Notes under the pieces: model-generated
What the model saw: only the letters and a program-made list of their open reading frames with translations
What the model was told of the DNA's origin: nothing
Databases searched by the model: none
Translations under genes and position numbers: made by a program
In this document: positions 39,167-46,919 of the stretch, in pieces
How positions within the stretch are numbered: position 1 is the first letter of the stretch
Layout of the letters: every line of letters begins with the position of its first letter
Assembly (NCBI GenBank): GCA_910586395.1
Contig: CAJUFX010000012.1
Location: 14,833-78,832, forward strand
Reading direction: 5' to 3'
Origin: an uncultured Bacteroidales bacterium
GTDB lineage: Bacteria > Bacteroidota > Bacteroidia > Bacteroidales > P3
DNA: 64,000 nt

Positions 39167-39670
39167 ATGTTGACGATTATCGTAGCCGTGGCGCGGAACG
39201 GCGCCATCGGGAAAGACAACGATCTGCTGTGGCATCTTTCGGCCGATTTGAAACGCTTTAAGCGGCTGACAAGCGGCCATGCGGTGCTGATGGGGCGGCG
39301 TACCTACGATTCGTTGCCCGTCAAGCCTTTGCCGAACCGCAAACATTTGATTTTGACTTCGGACAAGCATTATCCCGTGCCGGAAGGCGGGGTGCGCCTG
39401 CCGGATATGGCGGCTTTCGAGGCTTACCGGGCGGCGCATCCGGAGGAGGAAATATTCGTCATAGGCGGCGGGCAAGTTTACCGCCAAATGTTACCGCATG
39501 CCGACCGGCTGTATCTGACGGAAGTCCAGGCCGACTTCGAGGCCGACACGTTTTTTCCGGCGATGGCGGCGGCGGATTGGCGCGAGACGGATAAAAGCGA
39601 ATGGTTTTGCGATGAAAAGAGCGGGTTGACGTTCCGTTTCGTGGATTACGAACGCGTGCGGACGGTTTGA
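39167..39670 (+). CDS. folA: dihydrofolate reductase
   Basis: 167 residues, normal length, starting 8 bp after the PNGase F-like stop. It reduces dihydrofolate to tetrahydrofolate with NADPH. Motifs: IIVAVARNGAIGKDNDLLWH (Met20-loop region), DLKRFKRLTSGHAVLMGRRT, EIFVIGGGQVYRQML (NADPH-binding GG) and YLTEVQADFEADTFFP. It probably heads a tight run of genes, folA-manA-antiporter-lutA. Confidence 0.96.
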   Translation: MLTIIVAVARNGAIGKDNDLLWHLSADLKRFKRLTSGHAVLMGRRTYDSLPVKPLPNRKHLILTSDKHYPVPEGGVRLPDMAAFEAYRAAHPEEEIFVIGGGQVYRQMLPHADRLYLTEVQADFEADTFFPAMAAADWRETDKSEWFCDEKSGLTFRFVDYERVRTV

Positions 39671-39694
39671 TTCCGCGTCTTGAAAGAAAAAATT

Positions 39695-40801
39695 ATGGAA
39701 GAACAACGCTTATATCCGATGAAGTTCATCCCCATTTTCAAGGAAAGGATCTGGGGAGGCGACCGAATCAAGAACGTATTGGGGTTGGATCCGGGCGATA
39801 TGTCGGCTTGCGGCGAGGCTTGGATGCTTTCGGGGCTGGAAGAGGACGATTCGGTCGTGGCCAACGGTTTTTTAGAGGGCAATACGCTGTCGGAACTGAC
39901 GGAAGTTTATATGGGCGATTTGGTGGGCGAGGCGGTTTATCGACGTTTCGGTTGCCAGTTTCCGTTGCTTTTTAAATGGATTGACGCCAAAACGGATTTG
40001 TCGGTGCAGGTGCATCCGCAGGATGATCTGGCGATGGAGCGCGAAGGCTGTTTGGGCAAGACCGAGATGTGGTTCGTGCGCGAGGCGCGGCCGGGGTCGC
40101 GGTTGATTTGCGATTTCAAGGATGGCGTGACGCGCGAAGTCTATGAACGGGCTTTGCGCGACCATCGTATCGAGCGCGTGTTGCAGTCCTGTCCGGTACA
40201 GGAGGGCGAGGCTTACTACCTGCCGGCGGGTACGGTGCATGCGTTGGGCGCCGGTCTGTTGGTGGCCGAAATCCAGCAAAGTTCCGACATTACCTATCGG
40301 ATTTACGACTGGGACCGAAAGGACAGTAACGGCAAGGAACGTCAGTTGCACATAGAGGAGGCCATGGACGCCTTGGTGTTTCCGGGCGATCCCGAACGAC
40401 CCGAGGGCGGAAAAGAGCCTGGTCATGGCCACTGCCACTGTGGCCACGATCATCCGGAGCATGACCACGCCCGCTGTGAACCCGAAGCCGGCTCCATCTT
40501 TTACCGCCGGCAACTCAACCGCACGCAGACCTTGGTCGATGGGCCGCATTTCCATACCGGCTATTTGGGTTTGACCTCCGGCATGGAGAAAGACCTGTCG
40601 GACATCGATTCGTTTGTCGTCTATCTGTGTACGGCGGGGCAGGCGGTGCTCAAAGCCGACGGACAGGTCGTCGAAATCGGCATGGGCGAACTCGTGCTGT
40701 TGCCGGCCTGTACGGAACGCGTCGCGCTCTATCCCGACGTCAAGGGCTGTGAACTATTGGAAGTCTATATGCCGGCCGAGCCGGCGTCAATGCCATCGTA
40801 A
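39695..40801 (+). CDS. manA: class I mannose-6-phosphate isomerase with His/Cys-rich insert
   Basis: 368 residues from the ATG at 39695; a TTG at 39680 is a less likely start. It is a zinc enzyme interconverting mannose-6-phosphate and fructose-6-phosphate. Motifs: FKERIWGGDRI, LSVQVHPQDDLA (zinc ligands) and YYLPAGTVHALGAGLLVAEI. Unusually, about residues 235-262 hold a His/Cys-rich stretch, HGHCHCGHDHPEHDHARC, between the catalytic cupin and the C-terminal domain; ordinary ManA proteins lack this. It may store or deliver zinc. It lies 24 bp after folA and 13 bp before the antiporter gene. Confidence 0.94.
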   Translation: MEEQRLYPMKFIPIFKERIWGGDRIKNVLGLDPGDMSACGEAWMLSGLEEDDSVVANGFLEGNTLSELTEVYMGDLVGEAVYRRFGCQFPLLFKWIDAKTDLSVQVHPQDDLAMEREGCLGKTEMWFVREARPGSRLICDFKDGVTREVYERALRDHRIERVLQSCPVQEGEAYYLPAGTVHALGAGLLVAEIQQSSDITYRIYDWDRKDSNGKERQLHIEEAMDALVFPGDPERPEGGKEPGHGHCHCGHDHPEHDHARCEPEAGSIFYRRQLNRTQTLVDGPHFHTGYLGLTSGMEKDLSDIDSFVVYLCTAGQAVLKADGQVVEIGMGELVLLPACTERVALYPDVKGCELLEVYMPAEPASMPS

Positions 40802-40814
40802 AAGACCGTAATAT

Positions 40815-42326
40815 ATGAATACCGCACTTTCCATCGTCTTTTTGGGGCTGCTCGTTTTTTTAGCCCATTTCTTTTCGGCCATCTATACGCGCCGGAACAT
40901 CCCCGACGTATTGTTGCTGATGATTATCGGCTTGTTGTTGGGGCCGGTGCTGCATTGGGTCAGTCCCGACAGTTTCGGCGTAGGCGGATCGGTTTTCGTG
41001 GCCGTCACGCTCGTCGTTATTTTGTTCGAGAGCGGCACATCGTTGACCTTGCAGATTTTGCAATCGTCCTGGAAGCAGACCGTCACGCTTTCGTTCTTCG
41101 GTTTCGTCATCGCCATGCTGTTGACGGCCGGCATCGGGCTGTTGTTCGGGTTGGATATGCTCAGCGCGCTCATGCTCGGCGCCATTTTGGGCGGTACGTC
41201 TTCGGCCGTCGTCATTCCGCTCGTCAAGAACCTGCAGTTGGGCGAAGAGACGCGGACGGTGCTGATTTTGGAGTCGGCCGCCACCGACGTGCTCTGTATC
41301 GTTTTCGCCTTGGCCTTTTTGGAGGGCCTCAAGAGCGGCAACGTCAACGTGGGCGGCGTTGTGGGCAGTGTCCTTTCGTCGTTTGTGTTGGCCGGTCTGC
41401 TCGGTTTTGCGGGGGCGGTGCTGTGGTCGCGTCTGATTACGAGCATGCGCAAGTTACAGAACTCCATCTTCACGACGCCGGCCTTTGTCTTCATCATCTA
41501 TGGCGTGGCCGAGATATTGGGCTACAGCGGGGCCATCGCGGCTTTGGTTTTCGGCATCAGTATGGCCAATATCGATACGATACAAAACGGGCTGTTGCTC
41601 AAAATTATGGGCGGCAAGGGGCATAAGTTGAACAAGACCGAAAAGATTTTCTTCGGCGAAATCGTCTTCCTGCTCAAAACCGTCTTTTTCGTATATATCG
41701 GCATATCCATGGAGTTCAATGATGTGAAATCGTTGCTCGCCGGCTTGGCCATCACGTTTGTGTTGTTCGGCGGGCGTATCGTGCTCACGCGCTTCGTTAT
41801 GCCCAAGACGGCCTCGGTTTTTGATAAATCGATTACGTCCATGATGATTCCCAAAGGGTTGGCGGCCGCTGTTTTGGCCGGTATCCCGTTGGCGGAAGGC
41901 GTGCCCGGCGGCGAGTTCATTAAGAATACGACCTATGCCGCCATTTTGTTTTCGATTCTTTGGGTTTCGCTCATGATATTGCTCGTGGATAAATGGCCGG
42001 CCATGCGCCGTTTTTATTTCCTGCTGTACGGGGTCCGGAATCCCGACGGCGAACAGCCCAAGAGTATCTTCATCTCGACCAAGGATGAAGACGACGACGA
42101 GGACGATGAGGAAGGTTTCGGCATTTTGCGGAGTTCCCCCTCGGTCGTATTGGGGCACTATGTGATGCCGCATAAGAAAACGGATAAATCGGAAGTGAAA
42201 GCCGAAACAGTGTCGGAATCCATGAAGGCCACGTCTGAACCGACGCCGGCCGCCCAGCCGCACGGCCATAAGACCGAGGCATCCGGACATCCGAAACATC
42301 CCGATCATCCGCAACAGAAAGCCTGA
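40815..42326 (+). CDS. CPA2-family cation/proton antiporter
   Basis: 503 residues, with about 12 hydrophobic segments up to residue 405. It carries the CPA core (PDVLLLMIIGLLLGPVLHW, ALMLGAILGGTSSAVVIPL and TVLILESAATDVLCIVFALA with the acidic pair region). The hydrophilic tail has a run of Asp/Glu (TKDEDDDEDDEEGFG) and a His-rich end (PHGHKTEASGHPKHPDHP). No complete TrkA-N domain follows, so it is nearer the Na+/H+ or K+/H+ exchangers than a full KefB/C. Ion specificity is unknown. Confidence 0.92.
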   Translation: MNTALSIVFLGLLVFLAHFFSAIYTRRNIPDVLLLMIIGLLLGPVLHWVSPDSFGVGGSVFVAVTLVVILFESGTSLTLQILQSSWKQTVTLSFFGFVIAMLLTAGIGLLFGLDMLSALMLGAILGGTSSAVVIPLVKNLQLGEETRTVLILESAATDVLCIVFALAFLEGLKSGNVNVGGVVGSVLSSFVLAGLLGFAGAVLWSRLITSMRKLQNSIFTTPAFVFIIYGVAEILGYSGAIAALVFGISMANIDTIQNGLLLKIMGGKGHKLNKTEKIFFGEIVFLLKTVFFVYIGISMEFNDVKSLLAGLAITFVLFGGRIVLTRFVMPKTASVFDKSITSMMIPKGLAAAVLAGIPLAEGVPGGEFIKNTTYAAILFSILWVSLMILLVDKWPAMRRFYFLLYGVRNPDGEQPKSIFISTKDEDDDEDDEEGFGILRSSPSVVLGHYVMPHKKTDKSEVKAETVSESMKATSEPTPAAQPHGHKTEASGHPKHPDHPQQKA

Positions 42327-42331
42327 GTGCC

Positions 42332-43075
42332 ATGAATGTAAACGATGTGGACATCTTTGTGCCGTGCTGTGTCGATCATCTTTATCCGCAGACGGCTTTC
42401 AACATGATCAAGGTGTTGAAACATTTGGGCGTCAAGGTGCATTACAATGCCGAGCAGACTTGTTGCGGCAAGGGTGCTTTCACGAACGGCTATTGGGACG
42501 AAGCCAAGGAAATAGGCGAGAAGTTCATCCAAAATTTCGGACACGGCCGCTATATCGTATCGCCTTCGGCCGACTGTGTGGGCTATGTCAAGAACCATTA
42601 CGCCAAACTCTTTTACAATACGGGGCTGCATTTGGAATACCGGCAGTTGCAGAACCATATCTTCGAATTTACCGACTATTTGGTCAATATGTTGCGCGTG
42701 ACGGATGTAGGCGCGGTTTTTCCGCATAAGGTCACGTATCATGACGCCTGTTCGGCCTTGCGGAACTACGGCATCCGGGAAGAGCCGCGGCTGTTGCTGT
42801 CGCATGTCAAGGAACTCGAATTGGTGGAGATGGCCAAGAGTGACCATTGTTGCGGTTTCGGCGGTACGTTTTCGTTGAAGTACGAACCGATTTCGGTGGC
42901 GATGACCGAGCAGAAAATCAACAACGCGCTCGCCACGGGCGCGGAATACATCGTAACGACCGAAGTGACGTGTATGGCGCAGATGGAAAGCTATATCAAG
43001 AAGCAGAAATTGAATATCAAATGTCTGCACGTGGCCGACGTGCTGTCGTCCGGCATAGGCGCCGACTTGGTTTAA
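42332..43075 (+). CDS. lutA: LutA-like CCG-domain iron-sulfur oxidoreductase subunit
   Basis: 247 residues with two CCG domains: VDIFVPCCVDHLYPQTAFN...QTCCGKGAFTNGYW and VTYHDACSALRNYG...SDHCCGFGGTFSLKY. It has the length and layout of LutA/YkgE, one of three proteins that oxidise L-lactate; lutB and lutC are not adjacent. It follows the antiporter by 5 bp, so it is likely in the folA-manA transcript. A heterodisulfide reductase-type electron-transfer role is an alternative. Confidence 0.9.
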   Translation: MNVNDVDIFVPCCVDHLYPQTAFNMIKVLKHLGVKVHYNAEQTCCGKGAFTNGYWDEAKEIGEKFIQNFGHGRYIVSPSADCVGYVKNHYAKLFYNTGLHLEYRQLQNHIFEFTDYLVNMLRVTDVGAVFPHKVTYHDACSALRNYGIREEPRLLLSHVKELELVEMAKSDHCCGFGGTFSLKYEPISVAMTEQKINNALATGAEYIVTTEVTCMAQMESYIKKQKLNIKCLHVADVLSSGIGADLV

Positions 43076-43102
43076 AGACGGTAGGTCATAAAGGTCAATC
43101 TG

Positions 43103-43120
43103 ACGTGTTAGTCAACACGT
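43103..43120. terminator. hairpin between convergent lutA and lysS
   Basis: ACGTGTT-AGTC-AACACGT is a perfect 7-bp stem in the 74-bp gap between two converging genes. There is no strong T run. Confidence 0.4.
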
Positions 43121-43149
43121 TGCATTTTGGCCTATCTGATACGTTTGTC

Positions 43150-44673
43150 TTATTCGGGGGCGGCCGCGGCCTGCTTTTCGGGCTTCATCTGCGGGAACAG
43201 CAATACGTCCTGAATGGAGTGCGAATCGGTCATGATCATGCTCAGGCGGTCAATGCCGATGCCTAAACCGGCGGTCGGCGGCATACCGAATTCCAAAGCC
43301 CGCAAAAAGTCTTCGTCCAGCACCATCGATTCGTCGTCGCCGCGCTTGCCCAGTTCCAACTGGGCCTCGAATCGTTCGCGCTGGTCAATCGGGTCGTTGA
43401 GCTCCGAATAGGCGTTGCAGATTTCCTTGCCGTTGCAGATGGCCTCGAAACGTTCGGTCAGCCCTTCTTTGCTACGGTGCTTCTTGGTCAGCGGCGACAT
43501 TTCGATCGGATAGTCGTAGATGAACGTCGGCTGGATGAGTTTGCCCTCGCAGGTCTCGCCGAAAATCTCGTCTATGAGTTTGCCTTTGCCCATCGAAGCA
43601 TCTACCGAAACGCCCAGTTTCTGCGCCGTGGCGCGCAGGGCGGCCTCGTCCATGTCCGAAATGTCGATGCCCGTGAAATGTTCGATGGCTTCGGCCATCG
43701 TAAAGCGCTTCCATGGCCGTTTGAAGTCGATGACGTTGCCGTCCACCTCCACCTGTGTCTTGCCGTGCAGGGCCAGGGCCACGGCCTCCACCATTTCTTC
43801 CACGAGGTTCATCATCCATTCGTAGTCTTTGTAGGCCACGTAGAGTTCCATCTGCGTGAACTCCGGGTTGTGAAAGCGGTCCATGCCCTCGTTGCGGAAG
43901 TCTTTTGAAAATTCAAACACGCCGTCGTAACCGCCTACAATCAACCGTTTGAGGTAGAGTTCGTTGGCGATGCGCAAATAGAGCGTCATGTCAAGCGTGT
44001 TGTGGTGCGTCTTGAACGGCCTCGCCGCCGCGCCGCCGTAAAGCGGTTGCAGGATGGGCGTCTCCACTTCCAGATAGCCTTTCTCCTCGAGGAAGCGGCG
44101 CATCGTATTGACCAAGCGCGTCCGTTTGACGAACACCTCGCGCACCTGCGGGTTCACGATCAAATCGACGTACCGCTGGCGGTAACGCTGCTCGGGATTC
44201 GTGAACGCGTCGTAGGTCTGGCCGTCCTTTTCCTTGACGATGGGCAACGGCCGGAGCGACTTGCTCAGCATCGTGAACGATTTGACGTGGATGCTGATTT
44301 CGCCCATTTGGGTGATGAAGACGAAGCCTTTTACGCCGATGATGTCGCCGATGTCGGTCAGTTTTTTGAAAACTTGGTTGTAAAGCGTCTTGTCTTCGCC
44401 TTCGCAGATTTCGTCCCGTTTGATATAGAGCTGGATGCGTCCCGCGCTGTCCTGCAGTTCGGCGAAAGAGGCCGCGCCCATGATGCGGCGGCTCATCAGA
44501 CGGCCGGCGATGCTGACTTCCTGGAATTTTTCGGGCGTTTTTTCGAATTCCGCTTTAATCTGTTTTGTATTGACGTTTACCTCGAATTCGGGGGCGGGAT
44601 AAGGGTTGATGCCTAATTTCTCAAGTTCTTTGAGCGATTGACGCCGGTAAATTTCCTGATCGGTCAGTTCCAT
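43150..44673 (-). CDS. lysS: lysyl-tRNA synthetase, class II
   Basis: 507 residues. An N-terminal OB-fold anticodon-binding domain (about 55-150, VSIAGRLMSRRIMGAASFAE) precedes the class II core with motif 2 (FRNEGMDRFHNPEFTQMELY) and motif 3 (PPTAGLGIGIDRLSMIMTDS). It charges tRNA-Lys and has the typical bacterial length. It is divergently arranged with the M23-dxr-rseP run. Confidence 0.97.
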   Translation of the reverse strand: MELTDQEIYRRQSLKELEKLGINPYPAPEFEVNVNTKQIKAEFEKTPEKFQEVSIAGRLMSRRIMGAASFAELQDSAGRIQLYIKRDEICEGEDKTLYNQVFKKLTDIGDIIGVKGFVFITQMGEISIHVKSFTMLSKSLRPLPIVKEKDGQTYDAFTNPEQRYRQRYVDLIVNPQVREVFVKRTRLVNTMRRFLEEKGYLEVETPILQPLYGGAAARPFKTHHNTLDMTLYLRIANELYLKRLIVGGYDGVFEFSKDFRNEGMDRFHNPEFTQMELYVAYKDYEWMMNLVEEMVEAVALALHGKTQVEVDGNVIDFKRPWKRFTMAEAIEHFTGIDISDMDEAALRATAQKLGVSVDASMGKGKLIDEIFGETCEGKLIQPTFIYDYPIEMSPLTKKHRSKEGLTERFEAICNGKEICNAYSELNDPIDQRERFEAQLELGKRGDDESMVLDEDFLRALEFGMPPTAGLGIGIDRLSMIMTDSHSIQDVLLFPQMKPEKQAAAAPE

Positions 44674-44736
44674 GGTTGCCGTTTTTATGCTGTTTTTAAC
44701 TTAATCCAATACTTGGCAAAAGTACGCAAAAAATGG

Positions 44737-44744
44737 TATATTTG
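44737..44744 (+). promoter_or_regulatory. promoter of the M23-dxr-rseP operon
   Basis: TATATTTG with TTG at 44713-44715 (21-base spacing), 81 bases before the TTG start codon. Confidence 0.7.
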
Positions 44745-44824
44745 CAATTTTTGCGGGCGTGTCCGCGTGCGGGCGGAACGGCCGGAAAATGAAGCGGCGG
44801 CCCCTATAAACAGCAATTCAGCCA

Positions 44825-45682
44825 TTGGAAAAACCTTCTTCCCATATCAGACGGCTCTATCGCCGTTGGTTCACCGATTGGAAAACCAAATATCGGGTCG
44901 TGGTGACGGATCAGAATTACCACGAGAAACTGTCGTGGAATCTTTCGCGGACACAACTGTGGACAACGGTGGGCTTGTTTGTGCTGGCCATCATGGTGGT
45001 GACGGTCTGTTTGATTGTCTTTACGCCTTTGCGGCAGTTTGTGCCCGGCTACACGCGCGAGGAACTCATGCACGAGGCTTACGGCAACCGTATCAAGCTC
45101 GATTCGCTTCAGAATTGCATAGACGGGCAGGCCGTCGTGTTGCAGCTTATGCAGGCGGCCATCGCCGGCGAAGTCTCCGTGACGCAGGCTTCGGTCATGA
45201 AAGATTCGTTGAAAGATTATACGAATGTCGAATACCGGCGCAGTTTGGCCGATTCGTTGCTGCGCAAGGAGATAGAGGCCGCCGACCCTTATGTGGTCAA
45301 GGCGATGAGCGCGGCCGGCGACCGCCAGTCGTTGGCCGACAACTGGATGTTTTACACGCCGGTATCGGGCCGGTGCCTGCGGCCGTTCGACGCGCGTTCG
45401 TTTACGGGCGTCGAGTTGGAGACGCGGCCGAACGAGTCGGTCAAGGCCACGATGGCCGGCTATGTCGTTTATGCCGACTGGTCGCCGGAGAACGGCTACG
45501 TATTGGTTTTGCAACACGGCAACCATTTGATTTCCATTTATGCCCGCAATACGGCGATTTTGAAGATGCCCGGCGAATATGTCGAGGCCGGCGAGGTGGT
45601 GGCCATGACGGGCACGAGCCTGCATTTCGAACTTTGGTATAACGGATTCCCGATGAATCCTCAAAATTATGTGACGTTCTGA
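44825..45682 (+). CDS. membrane-anchored M23-fold protein, probably catalytically inactive
   Basis: 285 residues from a TTG start. One membrane segment (about 45-66, LWTTVGLFVLAIMVVTVCLI) leaves the rest in the periplasm; a helical stretch (about 75-165) leads to an M23 (LytM) fold at about 175-285. The first metal motif, normally HxGxD, reads FTGVELE here, while the closing LHFELW is kept, so zinc binding is probably lost. In Bacteroidetes such proteins are common; a scaffold role in cell-wall control, as for EnvC or NlpD, is plausible but inferred. dxr begins 1 bp after its stop. Confidence 0.85.
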   Translation: MEKPSSHIRRLYRRWFTDWKTKYRVVVTDQNYHEKLSWNLSRTQLWTTVGLFVLAIMVVTVCLIVFTPLRQFVPGYTREELMHEAYGNRIKLDSLQNCIDGQAVVLQLMQAAIAGEVSVTQASVMKDSLKDYTNVEYRRSLADSLLRKEIEAADPYVVKAMSAAGDRQSLADNWMFYTPVSGRCLRPFDARSFTGVELETRPNESVKATMAGYVVYADWSPENGYVLVLQHGNHLISIYARNTAILKMPGEYVEAGEVVAMTGTSLHFELWYNGFPMNPQNYVTF

Positions 45683-45683
45683 T

Positions 45684-46919
45684 ATGATGACGGAACCGAA
45701 ATCCGGAACGGCCGGCCGGCCGGTACAGGCCGAAAACCCGCCGCAACGTCTGGCGATCCTGGGGGCGACGGGTTCCATCGGCACGCAGACGTTGGAAGTC
45801 GTTCGGCGTCATCCGGACCGCTTTGTCGCGGAGGTGCTGACGGCCGGCACGCAGACCGACCGGTTGATAGAACAGGCGTTGGAATTCAGGCCCAACACGG
45901 TGGTTGTAGGTGACGCGGGCTACGAAAAGGTGCGCGAGGCCTTGTGGCCGGCCGGCATCAAGGTGTTTGCGGGCGAAGCGGCCTTGAACGAGGTTTGCGC
46001 GTTCGACACCGTCGATACGGTCGTGACGGCCGTCATGGGGAGCATGGGGCTTAGGCCGACGCTGACGGCCGTGGAAAACCGTAAGAAAATCGCGTTGGCC
46101 AACAAGGAGACGCTCGTTATGGGCGGCGATTTGGTACGGGCGGCCGTGGCGCGTCACGGGGCGGTCATCACGCCGATAGATTCCGAACATTCGGCCATTT
46201 TCCAGTGTTTGCAGGGCGAACCGGCCGATACGGTGGAAAAACTCATCCTGACCGGGTCGGGCGGGCCGTTCCGCGGTCGCAGCCGCGAGGCGTTGCAGTG
46301 TGTCAGGCCGGCCGAGGCCTTGAAGCATCCGACCTGGAACATGGGCCGCAAGATCAGCATCGATTCGGCCACGTTGATGAACAAGGGTTTGGAACTCATA
46401 GAGGCCGCCCATCTGTTCGGCATGCGGCCGGAAGACATAGAGGTCGTGATCCATCCGCAGTCCATCGTGCACTCTCTGGTGCGGTTCCGCGACGGCGGCG
46501 TCAAGGCGCAGTTGGGCTTGCCCGACATGAAGGGGCCGATTATGTACGCGCTTTCTTCGCCCGACCGGTTGCCGGAGAGCGCGGCGCAGACGCCGAGGCT
46601 GTCGCTTCCGCAAATCGGCAGCCTGACGTTCGAGGAACCTGACCGCGGGAATTTTCCGTGTCTGGCCTTGGCCGAGGCGGCGGCGAAAGCCGGCGGCGGC
46701 ATGCCCTGCGTGCTCAACGCGGCCAACGAAGTGGCCGTGGCGGCCTATCTGAATGAAGAAATCGGTTTTATGGACATACCGGCGCTCATAGAGGCGCAAT
46801 TGGATGCCGCCGGCGGCGCGGGCGCCGTAAGGCGCGGGCGCGATCTGGACGACTTGCTGGCTTTGGACGGCGAAGTGCGTTCGGCCACGCGCCGGGCGAT
46901 AGAAAACAAAACGATATGA
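45684..46919 (+). CDS. dxr: 1-deoxy-D-xylulose 5-phosphate reductoisomerase
   Basis: 411 residues (ATG at 45684 or 45687). It is the second enzyme of the non-mevalonate isoprenoid pathway and uses NADPH. Motifs: LAILGATGSIGTQTLEVV (NADPH site), ALANKETLVMGGDLV, ITPIDSEHSAIFQCLQG, STLMNKGLELIEAAHLFG and VVIHPQSIVHSLVRF. The dxr-rseP pairing is conserved in many bacteria. Its TGA overlaps the rseP start (ATGA). Confidence 0.97.
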   Translation: MMTEPKSGTAGRPVQAENPPQRLAILGATGSIGTQTLEVVRRHPDRFVAEVLTAGTQTDRLIEQALEFRPNTVVVGDAGYEKVREALWPAGIKVFAGEAALNEVCAFDTVDTVVTAVMGSMGLRPTLTAVENRKKIALANKETLVMGGDLVRAAVARHGAVITPIDSEHSAIFQCLQGEPADTVEKLILTGSGGPFRGRSREALQCVRPAEALKHPTWNMGRKISIDSATLMNKGLELIEAAHLFGMRPEDIEVVIHPQSIVHSLVRFRDGGVKAQLGLPDMKGPIMYALSSPDRLPESAAQTPRLSLPQIGSLTFEEPDRGNFPCLALAEAAAKAGGGMPCVLNAANEVAVAAYLNEEIGFMDIPALIEAQLDAAGGAGAVRRGRDLDDLLALDGEVRSATRRAIENKTI

